Origin: JAMXLO01 sp963812475
Lineage (GTDB): Bacteria > Pseudomonadota > Alphaproteobacteria > Acetobacterales > Acetobacteraceae
DNA length: 64,000 bases
NCBI GenBank assembly: GCA_963812475.1
Contig: CAWEVI010000036.1
Coordinates: 124,001 to 188,000, forward strand
Direction: 5' to 3'
The notes under the pieces were generated by a model. The model did not search any database. It was not told the DNA's origin and saw only the letters and a program-made list of their open reading frames with translations. Made by a program: the position numbers and the translations under genes. This document shows positions 36,398 through 45,978 of this stretch, in pieces (within the stretch, counting starts at the first letter, position 1; each line of letters opens with the position of its first letter).

Positions 36398-36558
36398 GCG
36401 CGCCGCGCCTCATCATTGCTGATCGCGGCGGGGGGCCGTCGGCATCACCTACTCGTGATGGTCTGCCGTCAGGAGTCACGATCGAATATTTTCACATTGT
36501 TAATAAGCGCGCGGCCATGACAGCGCCAGCCATCATCGCATCCTGATAGGTCGGACAG

Positions 36559-38214
36559 ATGCCCAGCGTCATGATAGCGGAAGACGATCTGCTCGTGGCC
36601 GATATGCTCGAGGACACTCTTGTCCATGGCGGCTATGAGGTATGCGGCATCGCCCGCACGGTCGCCAAGGCGGTCGAACTTGGCGCGCGCTGCAAGCCTG
36701 ACCTGGCGATCCTGGATATCCGTCTGGCCGAGGGGGGTCTCGGCACGGACATTCCTGCCGGGCTGATGAACGCGCCTCGCATGGGCATTCTTTATGCGTC
36801 GGGCCACACACTGCCGGACCTGACAAAGGCCGACGGTACGGCGGTAATCAGGAAGCCATATCGGCCGGAGGATATGCTTCGCGCGGTCAGGATTGTCGAG
36901 CAGATCGTCGAGACGGGCGAGGCGTCGCGGCCATTTCCCGAGAAATTCACCGTTCTGAATGGCGAGTTCGAAGGTACTGCGCCATCCAAGCTGACAAGAT
37001 TTCCGCGTGATGCAGTTACGCGTCTTTTGCGCCAGCAGGCCGCGCTTGCGAAGTTCGGCACATTTGCTTTCGGCGCGACCGATGTGAAGTCCGTGTTGGC
37101 GGAGGCTGCACGTGTCTGTGCCGAAGGTCTTGATGTCACATTCTGCAAGATCTGCCGATACCGCCCGGAGGAGAATGACCTTCTGATTGTGGCCGGGGTT
37201 GGATGGCATGCGGGACTGGTGGGCCAGGTTGTCTCGCAAGCCGACAGCAGTTCACCACAGGGGCGTGCATTCGTTACCGAAGAGCCGGTGATCTGCGTCA
37301 ATCTGACCCGCGAGGCAACCTTTGTCCCACCGGCCTTCTACGCCGATCACAATATCGTATCGATCGTGGATGTCGTTATTCCGGGAACTGGAAGACCGTA
37401 TGGGATACTGGAGATCGACAATCCCAATGAACATGTTTATGACGAGCACGACATCAATTTCCTGACCGGATTTGCCAATTCCGTTGCCGGAGCCGTCGAG
37501 TCCGCGAAGCGCAAAGCCGCGAATGCGGCCACGATCGCCGAGAAGGACCGACTGCTTACGGTGCAGAGTTCGCTGCTGAACGAGAAAGCCGTGCTGGCGC
37601 GGGAACTGAACCACCGCGTTCGCAACAACCTCCAGCTTGTGCACGGTATGCTTGACAGGGAAATCAGGTATTCCAATTCCAATTCCAATTCCGGAACGGC
37701 AGCATTCAGCGCGATTGCGCGCCGGGTCATGGCGCTGTCCCAGGTCTATGATCATCTTCTCGGCAGCGGGCTGAGCCAGACGATACAGTTCGGTCAATAC
37801 CTGTCATCGCTCTGTTCGGACCTCACGGCGTTGGAGCGCGTTCAGCATCCAAACATCCGATGTACGTGCCGATCCGAATCGATCTTGCTCGATCTGGACA
37901 CTGTAACCGCTATGGGTATGGTCGTTGCGGAGCTCATCGCGAACAGCTTCGATCACGCATTTCCGGATGGCACGGGCTCAATCCACGTGTCGCTTTCCGC
38001 AGACAGGGCAGGCGATGGAGCTAACCTGGTTATCGATGACGATGGCTCAGGGTTCGTCGATACCGGCCACAGCAAGCGGAACGGCCTCGGTCTGGTTAGG
38101 CGGCTGATGGAGCAGATCGGCGGCACAGCGACGCTGTGTTCGGATCATGGCACGGAGTGGACACTGAAGATCCCAAAAAAGCAATTGACCGGGGCGAGCA
38201 TCGCTGAACCATAG
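36559..38214 (+). CDS. REC-GAF-HisKA_2 hybrid kinase (first of two paralogues)
   Basis: The protein has 551 residues and is cytosolic. An N-terminal receiver domain (MIAEDDLLVADML, phosphoacceptor Asp 53 in LAILDIRL, Lys in IRKPYRPED) is followed by a GAF sensor (about 170-320, with CKICRYRPEENDLLIVAGVGW). The C-terminal histidine kinase is of the HWE/HisKA_2 type; its His 352 lies in LNHRVRNNLQLVHGML. The ATPase part has VAELIANSFDHAFP and DDDGSGF. Such proteins pass phosphate from one domain to another or sense light, redox or small molecules through GAF; a bilin-binding Cys is not obvious. An in-frame hexanucleotide repeat lies just after the His box. A paralogue follows directly. Confidence 0.9.
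   Translation: MPSVMIAEDDLLVADMLEDTLVHGGYEVCGIARTVAKAVELGARCKPDLAILDIRLAEGGLGTDIPAGLMNAPRMGILYASGHTLPDLTKADGTAVIRKPYRPEDMLRAVRIVEQIVETGEASRPFPEKFTVLNGEFEGTAPSKLTRFPRDAVTRLLRQQAALAKFGTFAFGATDVKSVLAEAARVCAEGLDVTFCKICRYRPEENDLLIVAGVGWHAGLVGQVVSQADSSSPQGRAFVTEEPVICVNLTREATFVPPAFYADHNIVSIVDVVIPGTGRPYGILEIDNPNEHVYDEHDINFLTGFANSVAGAVESAKRKAANAATIAEKDRLLTVQSSLLNEKAVLARELNHRVRNNLQLVHGMLDREIRYSNSNSNSGTAAFSAIARRVMALSQVYDHLLGSGLSQTIQFGQYLSSLCSDLTALERVQHPNIRCTCRSESILLDLDTVTAMGMVVAELIANSFDHAFPDGTGSIHVSLSADRAGDGANLVIDDDGSGFVDTGHSKRNGLGLVRRLMEQIGGTATLCSDHGTEWTLKIPKKQLTGASIAEP
37671..37692 (+). repeat. In-frame hexanucleotide microsatellite in the kinase gene
   Basis: TTCCAA is repeated 3.7 times and encodes Ser-Asn-Ser-Asn-Ser-Asn-Ser at the end of the His-box helix. 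Slippage would add or remove Ser-Asn pairs without breaking the frame. The paralogous gene at 38387 lacks it. Confidence 0.9.
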
Positions 38215-38386
38215 CCTGCTCCCGCGCCCGTTGTCCCCGGAAAAGGCGCCGTTGGTGACGCGGGCTTCGAATGCAAACAAATGATTGCCTCGCCATCCCG
38301 GCGCAGCAGAATTCGCAGCCGGCAATGCGATCGACGGGACTGACCCGACGCATAATACGCCGTTTCTTCTCTAAGGAATATGCCGA

Positions 38387-40090
38387 ATGCCCACCGTCAT
38401 GATCGCTGAAGATGATCTCCTGATGGCCGACATGCTCTCAGACATCCTGGTGAAGAACGGGTACGAAGTGTGCGGCATCGCGCGCACCGTGGACAAGGCT
38501 GTCGAAATCGGCGAACGCTATAGACCTGATCTTGCCATTTTGGATATCGGGTTGGCCGACGGGGGGCTCGGAACGGATATTCCCGCCCGTCTGAAGGATG
38601 CCGGACGAATGGGCATTCTTTATGCGTCAGGCCATGTTGGCCAGATGACGCTGACAAAAGCTGACGGACAGGCAATCCTTGCCAAACCGTACCGCACTGA
38701 AGACGTCATTCACGGCCTGAAGGTGGTCGAACAGATCATCGACACCGACGAGGCCACCCGCCAGTGCCCGTCCGGGTTCCTTGTGCTGAACGACGCATCC
38801 AAAAGTATCCCGGCGCCGAACGCCGCCGATGTCGAGCTTGCCGAGCAGAGCAGGCGCGTTCGACGGCAGCAGACAATGCTTGCGCGATTTGGCCTTTTTG
38901 CGCTTGCGGAACGTAACCTTGGGAACTTATTTGTGGAAGCCGCTCGCGTTTGCAGCGAGTGTTTCGAAGTCCCCTGCTGCACGATCTACCGATACCGCAA
39001 CGAAGAAAATGATCTGATCGTCGAGGCGGGGATCGGATGGAATCAAGGCGTTGTCGGCCGGGTCGTGTCGCAGGCAGACAACACCTCGCCGCAAGGTCGC
39101 ACCTTCATTGCGCGTGGGTCGGTGATCTGCGGGGATTTGACCAAGGATGCCACGTTCGTGCGGTCGTCGCTCTACGCCGAGCACGGCATTGTCTCAACCC
39201 TGAATGTCGCCATCCTGAGCGACTATAATGCCTTTGGGGTGCCGTACGGCGTACTGGCAATCGACAGCCCGACGCAGAATCGCTACGACATTTGCGACAT
39301 CGATTTTCTGACTGGAATCGCGAACGTTCTCGCGCAGGCGGTCGATGCTACAAAGCGCAGGGCGGCGCTCCAGATCGCGGATGACCGTTTGCAGAACATG
39401 GTTGACGACAGGGACCGGTTCCTTGCGATGAACAACGCGCTATTGGAGAGCAAGAACCGGCTCCTCGGCGAGAGGACCCTCTTTGTCCGCCAGATACTGC
39501 ACCGGGTACGCAACAACTTCCAGCTTGTCTATGGGATGCTGAGCAATCAACTTCAGACCACCACAGATGCGGCTGAAGCGCTGGGCATCGGAGCTATCGC
39601 ACGAAGGGTCATGACGTTGGCCCAGATCCATGATCATCTGCTTGCCTCCGGTCTGAACACGACCATCGATTTCGGCGCATTCGTGCCGTCACTTTGTGCG
39701 AGTTTTGAAGAATTGGGTCTGGCTCGACATTCCAACGTCAAGCTCACGTGCCATTGCGAGCGAGTCGATCTCGATCTGGATAGCGTAACCGCCATGGCTC
39801 TCGTCATTTCCGAGCTTGTGCAAGACAGCTATTCCCACGCGTTCCCCAACGGCACAGGTTCGATTGGCGTGTCGCTGTCGGTCGGCCAATCAGGCGACGA
39901 TGCTACAATAGTGCTCACCGATGACGGCACAGGTTTCTTCGAACCGGACCGCAACAAATCAAGCGGTCTAGGGTTGGTCAATCGACTGATGGAACAGGTT
40001 GGCGGCGCGGCGACATATCGGGTAAATCATGGCTCCGAGTGGACGCTGACGTTTCCGGTGCGCTCGTCGGCTGGCGCAGAGCGGCAGTGA
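38387..40090 (+). CDS. REC-GAF-HisKA_2 hybrid kinase (second of two paralogues)
   Basis: The protein has 567 residues with the same order as its neighbour: receiver (Asp 53 in LAILDIGL), GAF (CCTIYRYRNEENDLIVEAGIGW) and HWE/HisKA_2 kinase with His 372 in ILHRVRNNFQLVYGML. The ATPase part has ISELVQDSYSHAFP, where Asp-Ser replaces the Asn-Ser of the first copy at the N-box, and DDGTGFFE. AAGGA precedes the start. The two genes arose by tandem duplication and have diverged mostly in linkers. No separate response regulator gene is adjacent. Confidence 0.9.
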   Translation: MPTVMIAEDDLLMADMLSDILVKNGYEVCGIARTVDKAVEIGERYRPDLAILDIGLADGGLGTDIPARLKDAGRMGILYASGHVGQMTLTKADGQAILAKPYRTEDVIHGLKVVEQIIDTDEATRQCPSGFLVLNDASKSIPAPNAADVELAEQSRRVRRQQTMLARFGLFALAERNLGNLFVEAARVCSECFEVPCCTIYRYRNEENDLIVEAGIGWNQGVVGRVVSQADNTSPQGRTFIARGSVICGDLTKDATFVRSSLYAEHGIVSTLNVAILSDYNAFGVPYGVLAIDSPTQNRYDICDIDFLTGIANVLAQAVDATKRRAALQIADDRLQNMVDDRDRFLAMNNALLESKNRLLGERTLFVRQILHRVRNNFQLVYGMLSNQLQTTTDAAEALGIGAIARRVMTLAQIHDHLLASGLNTTIDFGAFVPSLCASFEELGLARHSNVKLTCHCERVDLDLDSVTAMALVISELVQDSYSHAFPNGTGSIGVSLSVGQSGDDATIVLTDDGTGFFEPDRNKSSGLGLVNRLMEQVGGAATYRVNHGSEWTLTFPVRSSAGAERQ

Positions 40091-40095
40091 CGGGT

Positions 40096-41856
40096 TCACG
40101 CAACAACGCCCGCCTTGCGGAAGCCGCTGATCAGGTGCTCACGGTCCTCGGACCTAAGTTCGTGCAGTTCGCTCAATGGGAGCGACATGTAATGACGGAA
40201 GCCGTCGCCGAACCGCTCGATCGCATCGGCCATCACGACATGCGCCTCGTCCACCTGTCCGGTCTGCCCGAGAGCGGCGATCAGCGTGTTGTACGGCTGT
40301 CGGAAATTGGGGAACGAATGTCGCAACTGTCGTGCCACCGCGACGGAGGCAACGTAATCCTCGGCCCAGTAATGCGCCCTGGCGCTGAAATGCAGCCATA
40401 ACGGGATCAGCGGATCGAACGGGCTGAGACGCATAGCGGTCTGCAGCGGCTGTATCGCTTCGCGGGGCCGCCCACCCCACAGGCGTGCGCCACCCTGCGC
40501 GCCATGTGCCGAGGCGGAGTTGGGGTCAAGACTGACGGCGAGATCAGCCTCGGCAAGACTCTCGGCATGCGATCCGGACATCCACAGGGCGCGCGCCAGC
40601 GCGGCACGCGCGGTCGCATCCGTCGCATCGATCTTGATCGCGTTTCCCGCGTATTCGAGCGCACGTGGGATGTTCACCGACCGAAGGTCAGGTCGGAACA
40701 GCGTGATCTCGTTCAGATATGTCAACGCGAGTGCCGAATCCGCCCGCGCGAACCGTGGGTCGAGTTCGATCGCGCGCCGAAAGAAATCACGCGCCTTCGC
40801 ATTCTCCGCGGCTTCGATGTTCGCGAAATGCCACATCCCGCGGTGGTAGCATTCCCAGGCATCAAGGCTCTCCGGCGCCTTGCGTGACGCACGCTCGCGC
40901 TCGCTGCGTTCCACCGCCGGTTGGATCGCAGCGGTCACGCTCGCGGTGATCTCGTCCTGCATCGAGAAGATGTCGGCAAGCTCGCGGTCGTAGCGTTCGG
41001 CCCAGAGGTGTCCGCCTGTCGTGGCCTCGATGAGCTGCGCGGTCACCCGGACCCGGTTTCCGCCTTTGCGCACGCTGCCTTCGAGCACGTAGCGCACGCC
41101 CAGTTCGCGGCCGATATCCTTGATGGCAACCGGTTTGTCCTTGTAGGTGAAGCTCGAATTGCGGGCGATGACGAACAGCGAGCGGGACTTTGACAACACC
41201 GTAATGATGTCCTCGGCGATGCCGTCGGCAAAAAATTCCTGCTCCCAGTCACCGCTCATGTTGGTGAACGGCAGGACCGCGATCGATGGCTTGTCCGGCA
41301 GCGGAAGTGACTGCTGAGGATCGCCCCCCGTGCTGACACGGTAGACCCGCACGGCCCTGGCGATGTTGCGCAACTGCCGTTCGCCGAGATCAACGAAAGT
41401 AACGTTGTCGAGCCGGCCCGCGGCATCCTCCTGAACGCGACCGGAAACACAGATGCCGCCGGGTTCGGCCAAGCCCTCGAGCCTGGCAGCTATGTTGACG
41501 CCGTCACCAAAGATGTCGCCGTCCTCAACGACTATGTCGCCGACGTTGATCCCGACGCGCCACTCGATGCGCCGTTCGACAGGAACCGCGATATTATGCT
41601 CGGCCATCTCCGCCTGAATTGCGATAGCGCAACGCAAGGCATCGACGACACTCGCAAATTCGACCAGAAGCCCATCGCCGGTCGTCTTTACGATACGGCC
41701 CCGATTTGCAGCGATCTTGCGATCCATCAAATTGTCACGGAAGGCCTTGATGCGCGCAAGCGTGCCTTCCTCGTCGAGGCCGATCAGGCGTGAGTAACCG
41801 ACCACGTCCGCGGCCAGGATGGCGGCCAGCCGGCGCTCCGGCAATTGAGACGGCAT
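40096..41856 (-). CDS. Class III adenylate cyclase with TolB-like and TPR domains
   Basis: The protein has 586 residues and starts after a strong GGAAGGAGT site. The N-terminal cyclase domain (1-175) has all signatures: ILAADVVGYSRL (metal Asp), KTTGDGLLVEF (Lys and second Asp), and FGDGVNIAARLE (Asn and Arg). Residues 190-310 form the TolB-like region (IAVLPFTNMSGDWEQEFFADGIAEDI). TPR-like repeats follow to the end (ALEYAGNAIKIDATDATARAALARALW). This Rhizobiales/Rhodospirillales-type cyclase probably makes cAMP, with the TPR part as the sensor or scaffold. It converges on the kinase paralogues with a 5-bp gap. Confidence 0.93.
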   Translation of the reverse strand: MPSQLPERRLAAILAADVVGYSRLIGLDEEGTLARIKAFRDNLMDRKIAANRGRIVKTTGDGLLVEFASVVDALRCAIAIQAEMAEHNIAVPVERRIEWRVGINVGDIVVEDGDIFGDGVNIAARLEGLAEPGGICVSGRVQEDAAGRLDNVTFVDLGERQLRNIARAVRVYRVSTGGDPQQSLPLPDKPSIAVLPFTNMSGDWEQEFFADGIAEDIITVLSKSRSLFVIARNSSFTYKDKPVAIKDIGRELGVRYVLEGSVRKGGNRVRVTAQLIEATTGGHLWAERYDRELADIFSMQDEITASVTAAIQPAVERSERERASRKAPESLDAWECYHRGMWHFANIEAAENAKARDFFRRAIELDPRFARADSALALTYLNEITLFRPDLRSVNIPRALEYAGNAIKIDATDATARAALARALWMSGSHAESLAEADLAVSLDPNSASAHGAQGGARLWGGRPREAIQPLQTAMRLSPFDPLIPLWLHFSARAHYWAEDYVASVAVARQLRHSFPNFRQPYNTLIAALGQTGQVDEAHVVMADAIERFGDGFRHYMSLPLSELHELRSEDREHLISGFRKAGVVA

Positions 41857-41899
41857 TGCGCACTCCTTCCGGCCGCGATCCTACACCAGAGACCATCGC

Positions 41900-42321
41900 G
41901 CATAAAATCGGACAAAGTGAAAGGCACGCCCTGTGGCCGCGGCGCAGGATCACGACCGCGCGCTGACGGAAGCGGGCAGCCCAGTGGATAAAAGGTCGCG
42001 GATCGCCGGCCACCACCAACATTTCTTCATGCCAGCGATGCAGCGTGCTCTCGGCCTCCAGCACCACGAACCGACGCAGACACGTGCGAGGCGTGCCTGC
42101 ATGCGACGGTTCCATCCATCCGGCATGCGGCGTGACAACGGATTCCACGCCGTCAGGAAAACCGCTGCGTCGGCGTTCAACCGTTCGAACAGAGCGTCGG
42201 GACATCGTTGCCCGATGCGCACCGCTATCTCGTCCGTCCGATAGGTCGTGTCGCGATATGCGCGCAGAAGGCGAGGTGGGATCGGCCTAATCGTCGTGGC
42301 GCGCCTCGCCGAGCGCGACAT
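41900..42321 (-). pseudogene. DUF3293-like gene split by a frameshift
   Basis: The first half (IPPRLLRAYRDTTYRTDEIAVRIG, LTAWNPLSRRMPDGWN, RMQARL) and the second half (RRFVVLEAESTLHRW, EEMLVVAGDPRPF, RAVVILRRG) belong to one small DUF3293 protein but lie in different frames. The change is near 42087 and is a loss of one base or gain of two. The second frame then runs past the expected end into the cyclase gene, so the 3' limit given is approximate. The start ATG at 42321 overlaps the end of rodA. DUF3293 proteins have no assigned function. Confidence 0.7.
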
Positions 42322-43429
42322 CGCGGTGCACGTGCACCGACATCAGCAGGCCGAAGCCGATCATCACAGTGATCATCGCCGACCCGCCGTGCGAGACCAG
42401 CGGCAGCGGCACACCCCCGACCGGGATCGTCCCCATCACCATTGCGATGTTGACGAACACATAGAGGAAGAAATTCATCGCGATGCCGAATGCGACCAGG
42501 CGGCCGAACTGGTGCCGGCAGCGCAGCGCGATCGCCATGCCGCCCAACACGATCAGGCCCAGCAGCGCCAATACCACCGCGCTGCCGACGAAGCCGAACT
42601 CCTCGCCGATCGTGGTGAAGATGAAGTCGGTCTGCTTCTCCGGCAGGAAATCCAGATGGCCCTGCGTGCCCTGCAAAAATCCCTTGCCCCACATGCCGCC
42701 GGACCCGAGCGCGATCTTCGACTGGATGATGTTGTAGCCGGCGCCGAGCGGATCGCTCTCGGGCTGCAGGAACGTGTCGATCCGGGCCCGCTGGTAGCCA
42801 TGTAGATGTGAATACACAAGGCTCGCGGCGAACGGGACCGGCAGCGCAATCAATGCGAACTTCCACCAGCGAACGCCAGCCGCGAAGAACATCGTGGCAC
42901 CCAGCGCCGCGGTAATGACGGCGGTGCCGAGGTTGGGTTCCTGCACGATCAGCGCGACGGGGAACAGGACAGCGATTACCGGGGGGATCAGGAACAGCGG
43001 GTTGCCGATCCGCTCCCACGACGCGCTGTGGAACCACGACGCCAACGCCAGCACGAGCGCGATCTTCATCAGTTCGGATGGCTGTACCTGCAAGCCGCCA
43101 ACCTCGATCCAGCGCTGCGCGCCCTTGCCCAGGTGGCCGTAGCGCGCCACCAGTACCAGCAGTACCAGCGACACCAGATAGGTCGGCCACGCCAGCCGGG
43201 CGATGAAGCGGATATCGACCAGCGCGATGCCAATCATCAGTACCAGACCCGCGGCAAACCGCAGCACATGGCGCGAGGCGTAGGGCTCCGGCGCCCCGCC
43301 GGCGCTGTACAGCGCGACATAGCCCACGCCAGCCAGCGCGCAGAGCAGCAGCACATAGACCCAGCTGATCTGCCAGATCTTCGCCCCGAGATCGAACGAG
43401 GGCTGGCGCCACAACCGTCCTTCCCTCAT
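42287..43429 (-). CDS. rodA: Rod-shape-determining protein RodA
   Basis: The protein has 380 residues with about ten membrane helices. It is a SEDS glycosyltransferase that polymerises peptidoglycan from lipid II during elongation. Conserved blocks include YGHLGKGAQRWIEVG, QPSELMKIALV, EPNLGTAVI, QGHLDFLPEKQTDFIF and EEFGFVGS. It partners PBP2, whose gene ends inside its start (ATGA at 43426-43429). Confidence 0.96.
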   Translation of the reverse strand: MREGRLWRQPSFDLGAKIWQISWVYVLLLCALAGVGYVALYSAGGAPEPYASRHVLRFAAGLVLMIGIALVDIRFIARLAWPTYLVSLVLLVLVARYGHLGKGAQRWIEVGGLQVQPSELMKIALVLALASWFHSASWERIGNPLFLIPPVIAVLFPVALIVQEPNLGTAVITAALGATMFFAAGVRWWKFALIALPVPFAASLVYSHLHGYQRARIDTFLQPESDPLGAGYNIIQSKIALGSGGMWGKGFLQGTQGHLDFLPEKQTDFIFTTIGEEFGFVGSAVVLALLGLIVLGGMAIALRCRHQFGRLVAFGIAMNFFLYVFVNIAMVMGTIPVGGVPLPLVSHGGSAMITVMIGFGLLMSVHVHRDVALGEARHDD

Positions 43430-45297
43430 GGCGGTGTCTCGCGCTCGGCGACCTGTGCGGCGGGCTTTTCGTCGCGTCCGCCAGGGTCGCGCTGCAGCAC
43501 GTCCATCATGATGTCGCGGGCGATCGGGCCGGCGACGGCCGCGCCCGCATTGCCGTGCTCCACCACGACGGACAGTGCGTAGCGCGGCGCGTCATACGGC
43601 GCATAGGCGACGAACAGCGCGTGCGGGCGATACTCCCAGGGCAGCTTGGTGCTGTCGAAGTTGCCGCTCTCGCGCTGCTCACGCGACACGCGGCGCACCT
43701 GCGACGAACCGGTCTTGTCCGCCATCTGCCAGCGCGCATCGGGCAGTCTGGTCAACGGCGCGGTGCCGCCAGTTTCATTGACCACTGCCCACATGCCCTC
43801 GCGCACGATGTGCAGGAACCGCTCATTCAGGCCGAGGCTGGCCCAGTCCGCCGGCTGCGATCCGGGTTGCAGTACGCCGGCGAGTTTGCGTGTCAGATGC
43901 GGCTCCACCTTGCGCCCGGTGGCGACGCGCGCCGCATAGGTGGCGAGCTGCAGGGGCGTGACCTGGATGTAGCCCTGGCCGATGCCGGAGACGACCGTGT
44001 CGCCCAGGTTCCACGGATGGCCCTGGCCGATGCGCCACTCGCGCGTCGGGATGAAGCCGCTGCGCGCGCCAGGCAGGTCGATGTCCAGGGCCGCGCCCAA
44101 TCCGAAGCGATGCGCCATCGCCGCGATGCGGTCGATGCCGATGCGGCGAGCGGTTTCATAGAAGAACACGTCACAGCTGTTCTTCAGGCCGCCGCGCAGG
44201 TCGAGCGAGCCGTGGCCGTCCTTACGCCAGCAATGGAACCGTGCGTTGCCGACATCGATATAGCCGCCGCAGTTCACCCGGTCTCCCGGTGTGATGACGC
44301 GGGCCTCCAGCGCGGCCATCGCCACCGCCATCTTGAACGTCGATCCGGGTGCATAGACGCCCGCTGTCGCGCGATTGAGCAGCGGCGTGCGCTTGTCCTG
44401 CGCCCACTCGGACCACTGCGCCTGCGAGACGCCAGCATTGAACAGCGACGGATCGAACGACGGATTGGTGCCCATCGCCAGCACCTCGCCGTTGCGGCAA
44501 TCCAGCACCACGGCGCTGGCGCTCTCATTGCCCAGCCGGCGCAGCACCGCCTGCTGTAGCCCGCTGTCGATGGCGAGGCCGAGTTCGTCGCCCGGCACGC
44601 CCTCCTGACGATCCAGCTCGCGGATCACCCGACCGAGTGCGTTCACCTCGACCTGCACCGAACCGGCGCGACCGCGCAGGTCGAGGTCGTGCTGGCGCTC
44701 CAGCCCCGCGCGGCCGACCCGGATGCCGGGCAGCGCAAGCGCCCCATCGTCAGCTACGTCCGCCTCGCTCGGTGGCGCCACGTAGCCAACCACGTGCGCG
44801 AACTGCTCGCCGAGCGGATAGATCCGCGTGGTGCCGACATCGATCATTATGCCGGGCAGATCGGGCGCATTCACCTCGATGGCCGCCATGTCGTCCCAGC
44901 TCAGGAATTCGCGCACCATGACCGGAATGAACCGGCGATGGCGATGCACCTCGCGGTCGATGCGCGCGCGCTCGTAATCGGCGAGCGGCACGATGCGGGC
45001 GAAGTTGTCGAGTGTCGCTGAAAGGTCGGTGGTCTGTTCCGCAACCAAGAGAGCGCGCCAGTTGAGCTTGTTGCCGGCAAGCACGACGCCGAACCGGTCG
45101 AGCATGCGCCCCCGCGGCGGCGCGGTGAGCCGGGCGCTGATGCGGTTCTCCTCGGCGAGCGTGGCGTAGCGTTCGCCATCGGCGACCTGCATTTGGTACA
45201 GCCGCGCCGCGACGCTGCCGAGCAAGGCCGCCTGAGCGCCCATTACGAGCAGGGCGCGGCGGGTGAACACGCCGGTGCGGTGTGTGCCGTGTCTCAT
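43426..45297 (-). CDS. mrdA: Penicillin-binding protein 2
   Basis: The protein has 623 residues: a single N-terminal membrane anchor, a pedestal (VGYVAPPSEADVADDG; GRAGLERQHDLDLRGRAG) and the transpeptidase domain. The active-site motifs are Ser-x-x-Lys in APGSTFKMA, SCD in KNSCDVFFYE and KTG in MADKTGSSQ. It cross-links the lateral wall in the elongasome. It follows mreD after a 126-bp gap that contains a 22-bp perfect inverted repeat. The C-terminal tail (residues about 590-623) is charged and Pro-rich. Confidence 0.96.
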   Translation of the reverse strand: MRHGTHRTGVFTRRALLVMGAQAALLGSVAARLYQMQVADGERYATLAEENRISARLTAPPRGRMLDRFGVVLAGNKLNWRALLVAEQTTDLSATLDNFARIVPLADYERARIDREVHRHRRFIPVMVREFLSWDDMAAIEVNAPDLPGIMIDVGTTRIYPLGEQFAHVVGYVAPPSEADVADDGALALPGIRVGRAGLERQHDLDLRGRAGSVQVEVNALGRVIRELDRQEGVPGDELGLAIDSGLQQAVLRRLGNESASAVVLDCRNGEVLAMGTNPSFDPSLFNAGVSQAQWSEWAQDKRTPLLNRATAGVYAPGSTFKMAVAMAALEARVITPGDRVNCGGYIDVGNARFHCWRKDGHGSLDLRGGLKNSCDVFFYETARRIGIDRIAAMAHRFGLGAALDIDLPGARSGFIPTREWRIGQGHPWNLGDTVVSGIGQGYIQVTPLQLATYAARVATGRKVEPHLTRKLAGVLQPGSQPADWASLGLNERFLHIVREGMWAVVNETGGTAPLTRLPDARWQMADKTGSSQVRRVSREQRESGNFDSTKLPWEYRPHALFVAYAPYDAPRYALSVVVEHGNAGAAVAGPIARDIMMDVLQRDPGGRDEKPAAQVAERETPP

Positions 45298-45310
45298 GGA
45301 AAGTAAGGTT

Positions 45311-45402
45311 CACCACAAAGACACAAAGACACGAAGCAAGGATAACTGCGCTTCGCGCGCAGCGCATCAATTACTGCTTTGTGTCTTTGTGTCTTTGTGG
45401 TG
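45311..45402. repeat. Long hairpin with 22-bp perfect arms between mreD and mrdA
   Basis: The left arm at 45311-45332 begins CACCACAAAGACAC and is exactly complementary to the right arm at 45381-45402, ending TTTGTGGTG. The loop has 48 nt and itself contains GC-rich palindromes. The AT-richer repeat resembles a dispersed 'CACAAAGACAC' element that I recall from many proteobacterial genomes. It sits within the cell-shape operon and would form a strong RNA stem. Confidence 0.9.
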
Positions 45403-45423
45403 ATTCCTTCTTGTTCCGACATT

Positions 45424-45978
45424 TCACGCGAGCTCCGGATCAGCGATCGTACGGTGCGCGCGGACGAACACGACCACGAGCGCCGGATACAGCGCGATGG
45501 TCAGAACCGCCTGGAACAGCGCCGGCCCGACCGGCAGCAGACGGAACGACAGCAGCGCCGTCAGCGCCCAGCCGAGCAGCGCGGCCCCCACGGCAACGCC
45601 GCCGAACGCCAGCCAGCCCAGCAGGAAGCCCTGGCGCATCAGCACACTGCGCCAGCGCAACGCCACGCCGTGGACGATGAGCAGGCTCAGCACGCCAACC
45701 CCAAGCGGCAGATACCCCAGCAGGTCGAACAGCACGCCGATCACGAACACCACCGGCGGCGGCATGGCGGCCGGCCGATGCAGCGACCAGAAATAAACGC
45801 CGGCGAGCGTGACCGCGGGCAGCAGTGCGGCCTGATCGGCGATGCCGAGCGGCGCGCCGGCCAGCAGCAGCAGCACGACGGTGCAGCCCGCCGGGAACGC
45901 GTGCCGCGCGGCGACGTCCAGCCGCCGCCCGAGCGTGGCGCGGGGCCGGATGCCGGGGGTCTGGTCGGTGCGGGCCAT
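45424..45978 (-). CDS. mreD: Rod-shape-determining protein MreD
   Basis: The protein has 184 residues and five to six membrane helices. Family features are an N-terminal basic segment (GRRLDVAARHAFP), VYFWSLHRPAAMPPPVVFVIGVLFDLLGYLPLGV and a hydrophobic C-terminus. MreD links the cytoskeleton to the wall-synthesis enzymes. It begins at the mreC stop (1-bp overlap). Confidence 0.92.
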   Translation of the reverse strand: MARTDQTPGIRPRATLGRRLDVAARHAFPAGCTVVLLLLAGAPLGIADQAALLPAVTLAGVYFWSLHRPAAMPPPVVFVIGVLFDLLGYLPLGVGVLSLLIVHGVALRWRSVLMRQGFLLGWLAFGGVAVGAALLGWALTALLSFRLLPVGPALFQAVLTIALYPALVVVFVRAHRTIADPELA

